A stretch of 64,000 bases of DNA from Sycobia sp. Sy_11 (GCA_018907035.1 JACCIC010000015.1:846501-910500); one strand, 5' to 3'; positions 1-12,500 are shown, counted from the stretch's first letter. Notes: generated by a model from the sequence alone, not told the origin. A program made the numbers and translations.

Positions 1-255
1 GCATGGCCAACAGACTTTAATTTTAGACACTCTATGCTCCCTAAGTCTATCTCTACACCCTATAAGTAGATTTGGTTTTGGCAGTGACACATTGATGGGA
101 TTGCCAGTTAAACTCGCAAATTGATATCGTTGATGAATAGGAATACTTAATGTTAGTTTTGAACTTGTTAATCGAGTACATATAGAAACATTTTGAAAAT
201 CTGCTTTTTCAGCAAATAATTCTACATCTATTTCTCCATCAGAACAAGCTGTTGT
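1..255 (-). CDS. PIGX: PIG-X, third coding exon (partial at window edge)
   Basis: Read on the minus strand this exon starts after a good acceptor (tttaattttgtag, just above 255) in phase 0 and stays open for 85 codons to the window edge. It carries the conserved lumenal core of the PIG-X/PBN1 family: a run ending IPIHQRYQ, matching the family motif 'lP.h.RYh.P', followed about 15 residues later by SLPKPNLLIGC, matching the 'v..P.LL..C' motif, and then a VCWPC cysteine pair near the edge. PIG-X is an ER membrane glycoprotein that binds and stabilises PIG-M, the enzyme that adds the first mannose to the GPI anchor. The C-terminal membrane segment must lie outside the window. Family assignment rests on recalled motif order across three exons, not on a search. 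Confidence 0.8.
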
Positions 256-364
256 CTACAAAATTAAAGAATATCGTTTTCGGTTGGTTCATTTTTTCTA
301 TTGATTTTATTTATATTATATTTATATTTAGAAGTAAAAATATACATATTTTTGTTCTGAATAC

Positions 365-494
365 CTTCTGAACACGTCTAATATCTGCTAATTCATCTAC
401 ATTTACATATAATGCTGAAGGTAGTTGAAAAAATACTGCTATATGACAGCTGCTATTTTGAAAATTTTTGGTATCTACATAATACTTTAAAGTT
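365..494 (-). CDS. PIGX: PIG-X, second coding exon
   Basis: A 130-nt exon on the minus strand between an acceptor (ttttttgtag above 494) and a donor (gtattc below 365). It completes a split arginine codon from exon 1 and then runs 43 codons in frame to phase 0, giving 132 nt with the two carried bases. The peptide has a conserved cysteine (NSSCH), then LPSALYVNVDELADIRR, which lines up with the vertebrate PIG-X stretch 'IPAGLYVDPYELASLRE'. The following intron is only 109 bp (256-364). The two splice junctions and the reading frame agree with the flanking exons, so this exon structure is secure even though the family call is by eye. Confidence 0.82.
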
Positions 495-680
495 CTACAA
501 AAAACAGTGCCAATTTAAACATATTTTTATTCAGTAAATATGATTGCTTTATTAAATACTATAAGATATCTTTATTTAAAATAATTTTTTTAAACATTTT
601 AATAATAATAAAACTAAAAATTTCGGATAAATAATAAATTATTTAAATATATATTGCGAAATTTATAGAATGAATCTAAC

Positions 681-817
681 CTATGAAATCCTTCTCCTTC
701 AACTTCTGATTTAATACTAGCACTTATTGCACTTATCACTGGAAGTAAACTAGATAAAAATATGAAGCAAAAAATAATACGTAGGATGATATGTACATAA
801 CTTTTCTTTACAATCAT
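681..817 (-). CDS. PIGX: PIG-X, first coding exon with signal peptide
   Basis: The first in-frame ATG on the minus strand is at 817-815. An earlier TTG at 826 opens the same frame but is not a plausible start in an animal gene. The peptide begins with a short basic stretch (MIVKKS) and a hydrophobic run ending SSLLPVISAISA, a typical ER signal peptide. After it comes SEVEGEGFHR, matching the family's first conserved motif ('EGFHRdL'). The exon ends ...catag at 681 before a GT donor, in phase 2. The intron to the next exon is 186 bp. The gene reads leftwards, away from everything else in the window, so its promoter should lie between about 820 and 1500. Confidence 0.8.
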
Positions 818-859
818 AATTAACAAAAATAAAAATAAATCTTTCTAGTTTATAATACT

Positions 860-908
860 GTCAGTGGCACTGGTAACATATTTATTAGTTATTGTCGGTG
901 GCACTGGT
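860..908. repeat. Duplicated 15-bp motif upstream of PIG-X
   Basis: The 15-mer gtcagtggcactggt (860-874) recurs with one mismatch as gtcggtggcactggt at 894-908, a 34-bp spacing, only 40-90 bp upstream of the PIG-X start codon. This could be a pair of promoter factor sites or a short duplication. No factor is recognised. Confidence 0.35.
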
Positions 909-1670
909 TGATTTGCTGTTATTTAGCATCATAAATGATTGGCTTTGACATCAAGAGTTTCATATAATTTTGTTCGTGATTTTTATCAACAAAAAAGTGA
1001 ACCTATGTAGCCAATAATAATATAGACATAATATAGCCGAAAATATAGATGTATATCCGGTATTATCAAAGTGCTTCTTGAATGCTTTTAGCGCCAACTA
1101 GTACTGATATCGCACACTAGAAGGAATTTAAAGGTGAATCATGGTGATAGTGCGGGAGGTTCAAACTGACAGTAAAAGAAATCTCTTCTCTCGAATTAAT
1201 TAATAGACAAAAGTTAATTAAGAATTCAAAGAGTTGGTTAAAACAGTAATTTTAACTTCATTAAACAAGCAATTATAATTCATCATTTTAACTTATTTAC
1301 TATATTAAATTTAACTGATACACATTTATGTTACTATAAATATTTATTACTATCTATTTTTTGAATTCCAAATATTTTTATATATTATTTATCTTATAGC
1401 CTTTTTAAGAAATTAATAATATAATATAATTATGATAACGCTCAAACTGTTCTTATTTTATATGTTTAGTTATATTATATTATTATATTACTTTCTTTTT
1501 TTTTAGCCGTCTACCAGGCTCTGTGTAACTCTACATATATCTACATACAAAGCCACACATATCGAAAAAGCACATTAAAAGAAAAAAATAGCGTCCCGTG
1601 CGTATAGTGAGTATATGCGATCGTACAGACGGAGGAGAGCGAAAATGAGAAGGGATTTGCCGATAGTCTG

Positions 1671-1708
<38 letters not shown>

Positions 1709-2700
1709 TGACTATATTGTCCCTGGCGGCACGAAAATAGCCGCACATAGCCGCTCGGCCCCAGAAGTCGTGGAAAGGAGGCAGTAGTCAAGGAGAAAAG
1801 GAAAACACACGCAGAAGCGAGAGGCAACGAGACACGACCATAAAGCTCAGAAAGCTCGAGAGGGGGGGGGGGTGAAACGCTACCATATAAAAGATCGAAA
1901 GAATCAGTAAATAAAAAAAAAAACACCGGGAGTAGAGACACAATATAGAGAAAAGGGTTTTTATTGTATCTATAATATTCTGTATACTTTCTAATATAGA
2001 GAAGGGAAGTGAATAAATGATAAAGAAATAGTGGAGATTATAATGTGACTGAAACTTCTCTAGAAAGATTTTTCTGGTCAGTTCAGATAATATTGATTGT
2101 TAAGGATGCCTAAATATTTCGCAAAATATATTTCATATTAGACATATTTTATATAGCTATAATGAATTTTTTTTTTAAATAATTTGACAATTTAAAATTT
2201 TAGAGAAACAAATATAAATTATAAAGAAGGCCAGAAAAGTATTTTATTTATTTATTTTATTTATTTATTTATGTTTTGTTTAATCATTTTATTTGTAATT
2301 TTTATCTACTGATGTGTATGTGTGTGAATGTGATGTCAGAAGAAACAGAATTAAAAAATAGTTCTCTAATTATTCATTTCCACGTGTTCAGAATGCCGTT
2401 GCTCTATAACAATAGTAAACTATCTCATAAGTATTTCTCTTTCCCGTTAATCATATAGCAATGGATCTAGATCAATATTTAAAAGGCATCAAAATGAAGA
2501 AAATTATGATGGATTTATAGAATATTTCAAGTGAACCTGAATAAATATATTTATGTTAAGGCTTCTTTCAGAAGAAAATAGATATCGGTAATAGTACTTG
2601 TCTAATAACGACAAAAGTTTCAATTTATTACATATATTTTTAAATAAATTTTTTTGTTCAATTATGTGGCATTTACCAAGTTTGTAACATTAGCATTGTA
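909..2700. other. Intergenic, AT-rich with a CT tract and G run
   Basis: No gene seen. The stretch holds an imperfect (CT)n tract (about 1671-1709), a GC-richer patch with a G run (about 1590-1875) and a TTTA-type tract (about 2241-2272). Open frames here are short or arise from the CT tract. Confidence 0.6.
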
Positions 2701-2778
2701 TTAAAATAACCATATCACAGTATGTCTAAAATTATGTCGCCTATCATCTTACTAAATACCTCCAGCGGGCGGTTTAGA

Positions 2779-3018
2779 CTACGAAGACAAAATACATAAT
2801 ATCTGACCAGTACTCGACAGTCTAAAAGAAGATGAGAAGTTTGAACGAGGGGGCCAAGAGGTAGAGAGTTTGCAAGGTTCATCTGCGTCGGAGGCTTCTG
2901 GGTCACCAATGCGATGTTTGTCGAAAAATTTTTTTAACTGTGTACGTAAACTCTTTCGAGTCTCATCTAATTTGGAGCCCTGATTATCATGAACGGAGCA
3001 CAGAAAAAAGAAAACATG
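2779..3018 (-). pseudogene. Unrecognised coding-like fragment A
   Basis: A minus-strand frame stays open for 79 codons in an AT-rich neighbourhood and has the texture of a real protein: a hydrophobic start, then a charged helix-like stretch (KLDETRKSLRTQLKKFFDKH) and a Ser/Pro-rich tail before a TAG stop. There is no start codon close by and no convincing splice partner, so it looks like a leftover exon or part of a decayed mobile element. I do not recognise the family. Confidence 0.25.
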
Positions 3019-3774
3019 CTACTATTATCCTCTTCATTTACAGTGATATATATAGTAGCACACCAATATGATAGTACATTTGGCTAAATAACAATCTGAT
3101 TAGGTTTTAACATTATTATTTTCGGTTCATGTTTGTATTGTAGAATCAGCCAGTTGAGGCCATGTAATGTAAAATCTTGACTTTATATTCAAAAGATATG
3201 AATGAGTTACTCGACTTGTTTTGGGATAAAGCCTCTCTGTCTTTCTTCCATTCAAGCTTCATTGGATGTGCAAGAAGAGTATCTAAACTGTGTGTCACAA
3301 GTTTCTTTTTCTGTTAGTTGATCTTTATCTTAACAGTTACACAGACAATTTCTAGATATCACATTATTGAATGAATTCTAAATGCATTATATCAATTCAA
3401 ATAAATTTAATAATTGAACTGATCTGTAAATTCCAAGAATGATAGAAATCACTGTAATTTAGCACTGGTTAACCAGACTGAAATGTACTGAACTATCAAG
3501 TACGTGTTAGTTTAGTATATATTGGCTGTATTTGCATGAAGAATCGATTGATCTCCATTTTTGAAATTTTAACTTCAATTAAATTTATCAGAAATAGTTG
3601 GAGGAGAACACAAGATAACAAAAAACTCGATATAGCTCAGATGTGGAATTTCCGATATGAGGCAAAGCTCCAGTTATGGAATTTAGTCATACGGTACCAG
3701 CACAGGCCTTCATTGCGTATTTGATGGTTTCTACTTCCTAGCAACACCATGTATAATGTCCTGTATCGCTTGAG

Positions 3775-4010
3775 TTAAAGATATAAATCATCCCCGATGT
3801 CGTTGGCTGCATCCTGGAGGCTAGCAGAACCGCTGGGTTGAGGGTCATCTAGGTTCATTGGGTGTTATTCAGTAGTTGACCCCTTGGGTTCTTCTGAGAG
3901 GCATTGAGGCCGAAACGCACCTCTCCTTCGAAGTCAGAGTCCATGTTGGAATAACGGAAGCTCTCGTTGTTGACGTGATTTTTAACGTGATTTTTTTCGA
4001 TTATTCCGAC
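3775..4010 (-). pseudogene. Unrecognised coding-like fragment B with frameshift
   Basis: On the minus strand one frame (from about 4010 down to a stop at 3855-3857) encodes a charged peptide containing NMDSDFEGEVRFGLNASQ, and the next frame (about 3862 down to a TAA at 3775-3777) continues with DDPQPSGSASLQDAANDIGD. Joining them needs a frameshift near 3860, so this reads as a broken coding segment. The two pieces differ in base composition from the AT-rich flanks. It could belong to an old mobile element; no family motif is recognised. Confidence 0.3.
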
Positions 4011-6170
4011 ATTTCTTTATTTTAAATCGTGAATTACTGATTAAATTCTTCATATGACCAAGAAAGGCTCGAAAATTTAGTGCAGATCTTCGTGTTTCTG
4101 CAATCCATTTGCTTTAGTAGAATTTTTCAGCGTTTTAAGTATTAATTATGTAAAGTGTACTAGCATGCCCTGTCGGTATGTCGTTCTGGCTTTCCAACTT
4201 TATCCAATTGGTGCCATAATCTATTTATTATAAAATGCTATGGAGACAAAGCTATAAAATATAGCAATTGTAAAAGTGTTCCGAAGAGTTATCGTTTAAT
4301 CAAATAATTCAAGATGAAATTCGGAGTGTAATATAATGCATAATCCAATAGTGATAAAACAGAAGTAATTTTAGTATCAAATTTTTAAAATATGCACACC
4401 GCCGTGCGTAAAGGTTGATCGCATACATTGTGATACAAAGAACAATTCTATTGCATTAAATAATAAAGTTAATTAAGGAGTAATATAAATATATTTTTTA
4501 GATATTTCGTATACGTAATTTCGTTGTGAAAAATCTGATACACTATGCTAATAAGGTCATTTAATGAAAGCAATTGTAAAATAGGAGCTCAGACAGTTTC
4601 TGTCTAGCTCATAGTTTTTTATGGATTCAGTTTTCATACATATTTCATGAATATATTACATAAATAACTTTATAATTAATAGCAAACCCTGTGATTCTTT
4701 TAGGAAAATTTTTGAATAATATCCTATAAGTTTTTTTTCAATGGTACCTGAAAGCAATTCACTGTTCGGTTTATTTAAAAAGCATGATCCGTTATACTTA
4801 ATGAAAAACAATACTTTAGTATTAAGACTATTTTCTTAGAACATTAATCACAATACAATTTCTATGGATCATCTTGTTGATACTAGGTAAAGTTTTACAC
4901 AGAAAGATTTGGCTTATATAAGGAAAAAATTGATCTTGGACTTAGAAGCAATAGTTAGATTCTTTGAAGACTTCTCTTATGGGAGAATTTGATGCCAGTA
5001 AACACGAATCGATTTGGTCAATTGTCATAACAATGCACAATGTAAAGGTCGACGATAAGATCAATTTAAGAGGATTGGCTATTGGAAATTGTTGCGTCGA
5101 TACTATTAATTTAAATTAATCTCAGTGATTTCTTACACACTTACAATCTTATCAATGATAACGTTCGAGAAAAATTACATCAAGTAGAAGAAAACATTCG
5201 TAGACTGATTCGACATAAGAAGCATACGCAAGCATCACTGTTCTTCGATACACAGTTCTCATTGTCGTATATTCCACATTTTGAGCTCTTCCAAAATTGA
5301 ACCGGATATATATATTATTATAATATTTTACAGGCAGAATCAAATATATGTGCATATTAATTATAAGACGTTTTTCTCATTTATGATTTGGCAATACTTA
5401 CCACTTATTGACCTCTACTGAATGCATGTTTCATTCGAGTCTAGAAGATTTATTCGGTTCTTAGATTTTAAGGAAGGGATAAAGTTGAATAAAAGAATCT
5501 TCATTAGAACAATTAAACTTAATATATAACTATACTTTCCAGGAGTTAGTTTTCTTACAATCCTCCACGTCATGATTTCTGATATTTTTAGCTAATGAAC
5601 GTCACTCAATTGACCAAGCAATCGATGTGCTTCCGGTTTCCTTCCGAGCATTGCACTTGATGAAAGATCTTGACTCAACCTCGAGGTTATGGAAAAAATA
5701 CACACAAAATCTTCAAGCATTAATTTCATGTATATATATATGTTTATTTCTATTGCAGTTTATTTACACTTAATTGTAGGCTTAAAATTAACGATAAATT
5801 ATTAATGTTTATAAAACAATTCTACTTCGTAAACAGGTGTCTAATAATTTCTATTGTGCTGAAAATTTGTAACCTTGATTGTATTTCTAATTTCCACTAT
5901 AATATTTAAAAAATAATTTGTTTTTGTAATGGTATAAGAAAGATGAATTATTATTTTTTTTTGGCTTGAAATATGTGTTAAATATATTAGATACACCTTT
6001 ACATTATTACAGAAAAGTTACAAACAGTTAATGTTCGTCATTTTTCAATGAACACGAAACTTTTCGAGAAATAAAAAGTTAATCTGATACAATCGACGAA
6101 AAATATTCTCCACATAATTCGAAAAGAATTCGAAAAATAAATTATTAATACTACGCGCAAAATCATTATC
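4011..6170. other. AT-rich intergenic stretch
   Basis: Mostly A+T-rich single-copy sequence without a supportable gene. A few short minus-strand open stretches (for example 5152-5355 and around 5590-5680) have some protein texture, but they lack splice signals or a start and are not called. Confidence 0.5.
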
Positions 6171-6179
6171 CGTCGCGGC

Positions 6180-6459
6180 AATATCATTCTTCGTGTAAGA
6201 AAAATTTTACGTCAAATTTTTCGGAAAATAAAGCTCGGAAGTTGTTGATTCGCGCGCGAGCGCGGGCCGAATTCCAATTCTCGTTAACCCTCATAAATGC
6301 TCGTGCGGCTCGCGCGAATTTTCTCGCCGCTTGTGTGACGCCATTATATTTCCGTCTGGCCGCGCGCGAAATGATTGAAATTCTTTTGAAATCCGAACCG
6401 AGTTTTGGACGGGGCGGGGGAGGGCATATATATAAATGCAAGAATAATGTATTTTTCCT

Positions 6460-6523
<64 letters not shown>

Positions 6524-6910
6524 GCATAAGAGCCTTCTAAGGGCTCTAAAAACTTCGGCACCAGGTCTCGATGGGTATTTTCGAGGAAGAATTGACTCGG
6601 ATGAATTTTTCTCCCTTAGCGGGCTCGGCCGAATTTTGCGCCAGAGGCCGGTGCGAGCGGGCAAGCAGTCGGTGATTTCTCCGTGTGCGTCCCAAATATT
6701 TGCGCGAGTTAAAAATATGATTTGCTCTCTGGCTATACAACGGGGCGCACGCGCGGGCTCTGCGCGTAAACTGCGGGCGTGCGAGGCGACACGCTTATAT
6801 AGTCGCCTTTTTGGATCGGGCGAGATTCTTTCCTCCTCCAAAGAGATTTCTTTTGATAATCGCCGAGAGTTTACTGGGCGAGAACTTGTGGGTGTATAGA
6901 TTGGTACGAG
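6180..6910. promoter_or_regulatory. GC-rich island split by a TA array
   Basis: A CpG-rich block begins abruptly at about 6180 and ends at a CT array at about 6911. A 63-bp (TA)n array (6459-6521) lies in its middle. Long open frames here on both strands follow from the high GC and the repeats; they overlap each other and show no family motif. Such islands recur across the window and may be regulatory, but there is no direct evidence of function. Confidence 0.3.
6459..6521. repeat. (TA)n array
   Basis: About 31 TA units with a single phase break, inside the GC-rich island. Confidence 0.95.
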
Positions 6911-6930
6911 TCTCTCTCTTTCTCTTTCCT

Positions 6931-6976
<46 letters not shown>

Positions 6977-6996
6977 TCCCTCTCTCCCTCTCTGTC
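6911..6996. repeat. (TC)n array
   Basis: Imperfect TC tract of about 85 bp marking the right edge of the GC-rich island. Confidence 0.95.
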
Positions 6997-7957
6997 TTGT
7001 GAAACTGAGCGTTCTATAAATGGAGACTATAGCACCGCTTTAGCCGATATTTAACGATGTTGAAATAAAACTACAATAAATTGTGAGGTTTCATTTCAAT
7101 AATACTAACGAAATATATAGATATTGTTTTTTAAATAAAGAAATGAAATCTAAATTCAATGTCACCTTCGTCTGTTAAAAAATCCATACCATAAAATTCC
7201 ACGTTCCAACACAATTCTTCCTATAATTGTAAAGCTATATGAAGTTGTGCTAATATGCAGAATTATTAAGAAAATGATGATATATCAGATACAGGAAAAT
7301 ATTTTAATTTTATTTTCTAGCTTGATCAGTGGGCCAGTATAAATATGTTATCGTAGTAGAAGACAACAAAGCTATTAATTTTTTATTTGTAGACGGACAT
7401 TATAAAATTTCGTTGATTATAATGTTATTATTGTATATAAAGGTTAAATATACCATGGCCTAAAAATTTTTGAGGGCATATAATTTTTTAACCAATTTTA
7501 GTGTTATATAAATAATTGATATTTTTGCATATTCAGTTTTCAAAACTGATCGATTGGTTCATGTATTTTTTTAACTTTTATTAAATATTTATATTAAAGC
7601 GACTTAAAACAGGTGGTAATATCGCTATATTTACATTATATTAGCAATATCGCTTTATTAACGCATACAAATTAATTATTTCACCATCAAAAGATGTAAT
7701 CTTTAATCAAACAATTAAAAGAAACTTGTAATTCTTAAAACATTTTTTTTGATTTCTACAGGGCATGTGTTAGTAAAAACAATTTCGGATAGATCTTTTT
7801 GGATAATAGAAATTTATCGAATCTCCCATTGTCAAAAGTTTTTGAGTTTTAGTTGATTTTCTTGTTACGATGACTTTCGTCAACCTTGTGGTAAATTACG
7901 ATTGATTTATATTGTTGAAGCTTGAGGAAGATGCAGAACGAAAGGATCTGAGCGAAC

Positions 7958-8134
7958 TTATTCTGCGCATCCTTCCAATGATGTAATATGGAACGTGGAT
8001 TTATTAATTCCCACGGGAAACAGATGGTCTCTATGTAAAGTCTGAAACTGTTCCAGTTCTTCACAGAATTTAGGATAGTGGGGCAGGGAATGTTCTATAT
8101 CTTCTTCAATGTCAGAGCATGCCGTGACTACACG
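7958..8134 (-). pseudogene. Unrecognised coding-like fragment D
   Basis: A minus-strand frame open for about 58 codons between two stops. The peptide has clear protein texture: CSDIEEDIEHSLPHYPKF, then an acidic/aromatic stretch and FPVGINKSTFHITSLEGC, ending at a TAA at 7958-7960. There is no start codon and no obvious acceptor. A hydrophobic minus-strand stretch at 8314-8514 lies just upstream and could be part of the same decayed gene. Not recognised; a chemoreceptor or a mobile element are possibilities. Confidence 0.25.
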
Positions 8135-8313
8135 CTATCATATAATTGATTTTTCATTACCTGGAAAGCAGAATCGATAATCAACAGAGTCAGGTCGAAG
8201 TTTACCAATTCCTTCTTACGAATACGTATATTCCCCCCACTCTGTCACATTTCAAATATAACGGTGACTCCACTTACTCTCCTTAGCTACGTCCCATCTA
8301 CGTTATCGAGATT

Positions 8314-8514
8314 CTATGGCCCTGATCGATAAAAATGACGCCTACATTTTTGGTTTTTAGGATTTTTTAATATTTGCTTATCTTGCCGATACTCAACAAC
8401 GATCTCCTTAGCTAATGGAACAATAAGAAGAATTCCCATAATTATAGAGAACGCTATGTTCGATATGATGCATTGAGCACAACCTACTCTTAGCTGAGCT
8501 ATATATACGTTCAT
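8314..8514 (-). pseudogene. Hydrophobic coding-like fragment E
   Basis: A minus-strand open stretch with a probable membrane segment (SNIAFSIIMGILLIVPLAKE) followed by a charged tail (EYRQDKQILKN). It lies about 180 bp upstream of fragment D on the same strand. No splice junctions could be fixed, so the link is a guess. Confidence 0.18.
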
Positions 8515-8770
8515 AGATCATGTACTTCTGCATGGTATTCGACTATATTAGTCGTCCATATAGTTATGTGATGTTACCTATTGATTGGAATAGAGTCCGT
8601 CGATGGTTTTTTATATTTGGAATTATTCCAGCAAGTGATCTACCTATTTTTTCCACCTTTACTTCTAATGCCACCATAGCGACAATTCTTACTTGTGTGG
8701 CGAAGTTGTTAGAGATGAGCTTTTGCAGATACAGTGTTGTGCGTATGCTCATTTTCTGATTAGCTTGCAT

Positions 8771-10502
8771 TACACTTTTTAATAATTCAAGAAATGAGTA
8801 GTAGACATTATCTTCGCGGTATGCCTAAGCCTACTGCGGTAAGTGGAATTCGGAATGGGCACAAGTAGCCAAAGTTAGAGAACTCACTTAGCACGTGCAC
8901 TAATAGCCTAAAATATGAATTCAATCCTGCTCATGTTCAAGGTTGCATTTTTCATTAAAATAAATCCATATTTTATTTCGAAATTTAGAAAATATACTAA
9001 ATCTTACGAATCCTGGTTTATTTTTATTGAAGTCTAGTTCAGCCAGCTAAGTTTACCTAATATATTTCTTCGCAAAGTTACGACAGAAATAAAAGTTGAT
9101 AAGTGGCATACAATGATTTCACTTGTTTTTACCTACAGTTTTTTGCTTTCACTATAGCTTATATCGCATTAGATTCATACGTTTGATATAACATATCTAG
9201 TGTTATATTCGCTATAGTATTTTGTATAACTTATCACAAAAAAATTCAAAAGATATTAAAATTTTCTATTGAAATATCTGAAACAGTTCGAAATTCTTCT
9301 TCCATTTCAGTCATCTAATTTTTATATATTCATATAACACTGCAACTTACTTCTGTGCATAATGCATCAAAGAAGATAGCAATTGAGACCCTTTTACTCT
9401 ACAAGTTCTGATAATTTATCTGAAGTCATTCATAAATTTTTCAGGTAAAAGAATGTTGAAATTCAAGTCATTCTACGAGAGTGATTATAAACATCGAAAG
9501 TCTAACTGTCAGCATATAATTATAAATATTTATTTTATAAAAAGTATAAAATTGGTAAAAATATTGGTTAACTTAATTTACAACAGTCGATACGTAAGTA
9601 CAATTTTCGATTGTTAAACCGGGCACTATAGACTTTCATTATGAATAATATTGTGCCCCGCTTGAGAACGTAAACAGAGAATTTGGCTCAACTCTGTTCG
9701 ATTAATTGTAACAACTTTTCTCTATTTCTAGAGCTTTTCACATCATTGCGGCAAGTATGTTGACCATCCGCACCCATTGGTTTTTTAACCAAAATGGAAA
9801 TCACAGTTCAGCAAACGCTACTTAGCCATCTCCTTGGTTCCGTGGTTCTTAATTGTCAGGATTTTTTTTTGCGAAGTTTCAAAATCCATCAAAGTGTGAG
9901 CAATTCTTAAAGCGTTTTTTTACAGATATTATCTGACATCTTGAAGTAGGATCCAACTATTTCGGTCTTTCATCAATTTTTTTTTCTTCTTATTTGTCTT
10001 GTGGGCACTTCGGGAACATAGATGAAAAGCTATTCATTACGTCATGCATGAACTCTACTACACGTATGTGCTCTACTAAAATATTATATTTTTTTAAGTA
10101 TCTCTGAAAGTCACCTAGATCTCTGTATCAACCATCTAGCTGATTGGAACCATCTTATTTTTTACTTTATTTTCAGCACTAGATAAGAAGTTTTGTATTA
10201 TTCTTGCTTTTGTGAACTGTTCCACATATTTTGCTATTTTTTAAGTGACCTTTACTCATTTACTCTAATTGCCCTTCGCAACTCGTTCATATCTTTAATT
10301 TGCTTTCTCATAATAGGTTTCCATTCCCTTATGACATCTAAAGTTGATAATTAAATCGCCGGCTATCCCAGTTACCACATTTATTAAAACTATCCCAAAT
10401 CGTGTCAGACCGTGTTGAGATTATCACACTATCATCAGAGCATGTCTATCACATTATCAGTTTTTTCTGGTTCCTGGAGATTCTCTTGTTAAGATCAGGC
10501 TA
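8771..10502. other. AT-rich intergenic stretch with degraded frames
   Basis: No intact gene. The minus strand around 10000-10130 has a 40-codon open piece with a charged helix (KKYNILVEHIRVVEF) and stops on both sides. The area looks like decayed coding DNA but cannot be assigned. Confidence 0.4.
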
Positions 10503-10685
10503 CTATATATGGTTGACTTGATATATACGGCTTGTATGGGTCTGAATATGAATATAAAACGATAGAAGATTCTGATTGTAATCTTTGCAATGGAGCCATA
10601 CTAATCTGCTCTTTATCATGACAATTTGATGATCAGTACTTCCGAAACAAGTAAAGTAATAGATGAAGAATGGAATGAAAGGAAC
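10503..10685 (-). pseudogene. Possible decayed odorant-receptor C-terminal fragment
   Basis: A 60-codon minus-strand frame, ending at a TAG (10503-10505), reads FFIYYFTCFGS, a Trp about 18 residues later (VWLHC), then NLLSFYIHIQT. The spacing resembles the region of insect odorant receptors that runs 'FlYC.fG...' to a conserved Trp and then 'll...rtQ.P'. Key features are absent: the Pro after the Gln and the final conserved Phe/Tyr segment. No flanking exons with usable splice sites were found. If it is a receptor it is a pseudogene remnant; the resemblance may be chance. Confidence 0.2.
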
Positions 10686-11590
10686 TTATTGAATAAGATA
10701 CAGAGAAATATATGTGACGAGGTTTTTTAATTCAATTTTAGATGTTTAACGTTTATATTAATTCTTTCAATTGCCAACAATAAAATTATAAAAAATTTTA
10801 CAAAAGAAGATTTTTAATTCAATTTGGCATAAAGCTGTTTTAAAAATTTTATATCTATCTTCACACATATTTAATTTATGTTTTTTTCCTTCAATTTTCT
10901 AACGTCCTATTAATATGATCTTAAAAATATGTTCTGAGGTATTTTAGAATTCTAGATAGATCATTTAGATAAACTCATTTTGGAAAGTTTCAAATCTATC
11001 GACGAGCTTATTTTCTTGAGTCTTCTAAGGCTAAACTTTATTGACAGTACTTACGTTTTGCAGGCATTGCATTTGGTTTCATTTTATTTTACTCAGATGC
11101 AACCGATCAGATTTGTATTATTTACTTTTCAGTAAGATACGCTACTCATACTTTAAAAGGTTTGAGTCATACCGATAGATAAAGAAGAGAAGTCGAATCA
11201 GAGTAAAATCAATTGCGAAGATTTTTAATTACTGTGATTTTTTCAGCGGACCTTAAACATTCTGGCAAATAATATTTGTTATTCCATTTCATATCGAGCT
11301 ATATATTTTTACAAAATCTAAATTATACCTAGACAGGCATTTCGAAGGTATGAATTTAGTGTAATTTTGTTGCGGATTTTCTTAATAACGAAGCTTTTTG
11401 AAAATTTTTTTTTGTTTTTTTTTTTTTTTTATTATTATACTTATTTACGTATAGCGTAACCCTTTTCTTTAACATCTCCTATATTGAAGTTAAACAATGA
11501 AAAAAAATTTTCTTTAAATGCATATATTTCTCAATTTTATTGTAAATATGTAAATTAAACTCCAAGGATCATAGCAATAAAGTTCATACT
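10686..11590. other. AT-rich intergenic stretch
   Basis: No gene seen. It contains a T-rich run at about 11405-11430. Confidence 0.6.
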
Positions 11591-12226
11591 AGGGTCGAGG
11601 ACTCGAGCTCAAACTTTTGACACTTCAGGCAGGCTTGAATCACTCATCGATTTGTTCTTTTAATAACATTATATATGCACTGGCATTGAACGCGCATATA
11701 TTTCTACGTGCTTTCGTGCAGAATTCAAGAATACATTGCAATGGATGTATTCGAACGGTTCGAGCGCCTCCTGCCTGTCATAACATCTCATTGTTCCCGG
11801 ACATAGCTAATATACCTTCCGTCCAAAATCAGTTAACTTTATTTTATAATAAATCAGCGCGAATTTCTGAAATTAAGAAGGCAGCGCGTGCTTTAACCGT
11901 GCAATTAATCAATCAATTCAAATACGAATAACGATGAACGGAAACGAAATTACATAATCGTCGGGGCCGCCGCCCCGACCTTTATCCACCGGCGCGGCGT
12001 CGCTCGCGCACTATTTTTTCAGGCTCCTCTTGCAATCCGCTCCCTGTCGGCTCGCAGCTAAACGTTAAGCTAGAACTTGAGAAAAAGATACCTTTGAAGC
12101 ACCGCCCGCACTCTGCATCGGTCGTTATCGTCTCGAACCTCAGCTCAGCTGATGACAGTGGGTCGCGAATTGAAAATGAGCGCGCGTGCGCGCCGCATGC
12201 CTTTGCCTGCAGGCGGCAAAAAGAGC

Positions 12227-12229
<3 letters not shown>

Positions 12230-12311
<82 letters not shown>
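12230..12311. repeat. (TA)n-(GA)n compound array
   Basis: About 24 TA units run directly into about 15 AG units. Confidence 0.95.
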
Positions 12312-12313
<2 letters not shown>

Positions 12314-12441
12314 GATTTCAGGCGAGGAAGCGACGGGGGCGGGAACAGCTCTTAATCTAAGATTTAAGCGCCGCAACTAGGTCGGCGCCCCTACCTACTG
12401 GCTTTCCTTTCTCCTTCTCTCTCTCCTCCCGCCGCCACTCG

Positions 12442-12445
<4 letters not shown>

Positions 12446-12500
<55 letters not shown>

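Noticed and set aside
817..826. Start of PIG-X at 826
   Set aside because: The codon there is TTG; the first ATG in frame is at 817-815 and already gives a complete signal peptide.
9700..10030. Possible mariner-type transposase remnant on the minus strand
   Set aside because: Frames are broken every few codons and none of the transposase motifs can be read.
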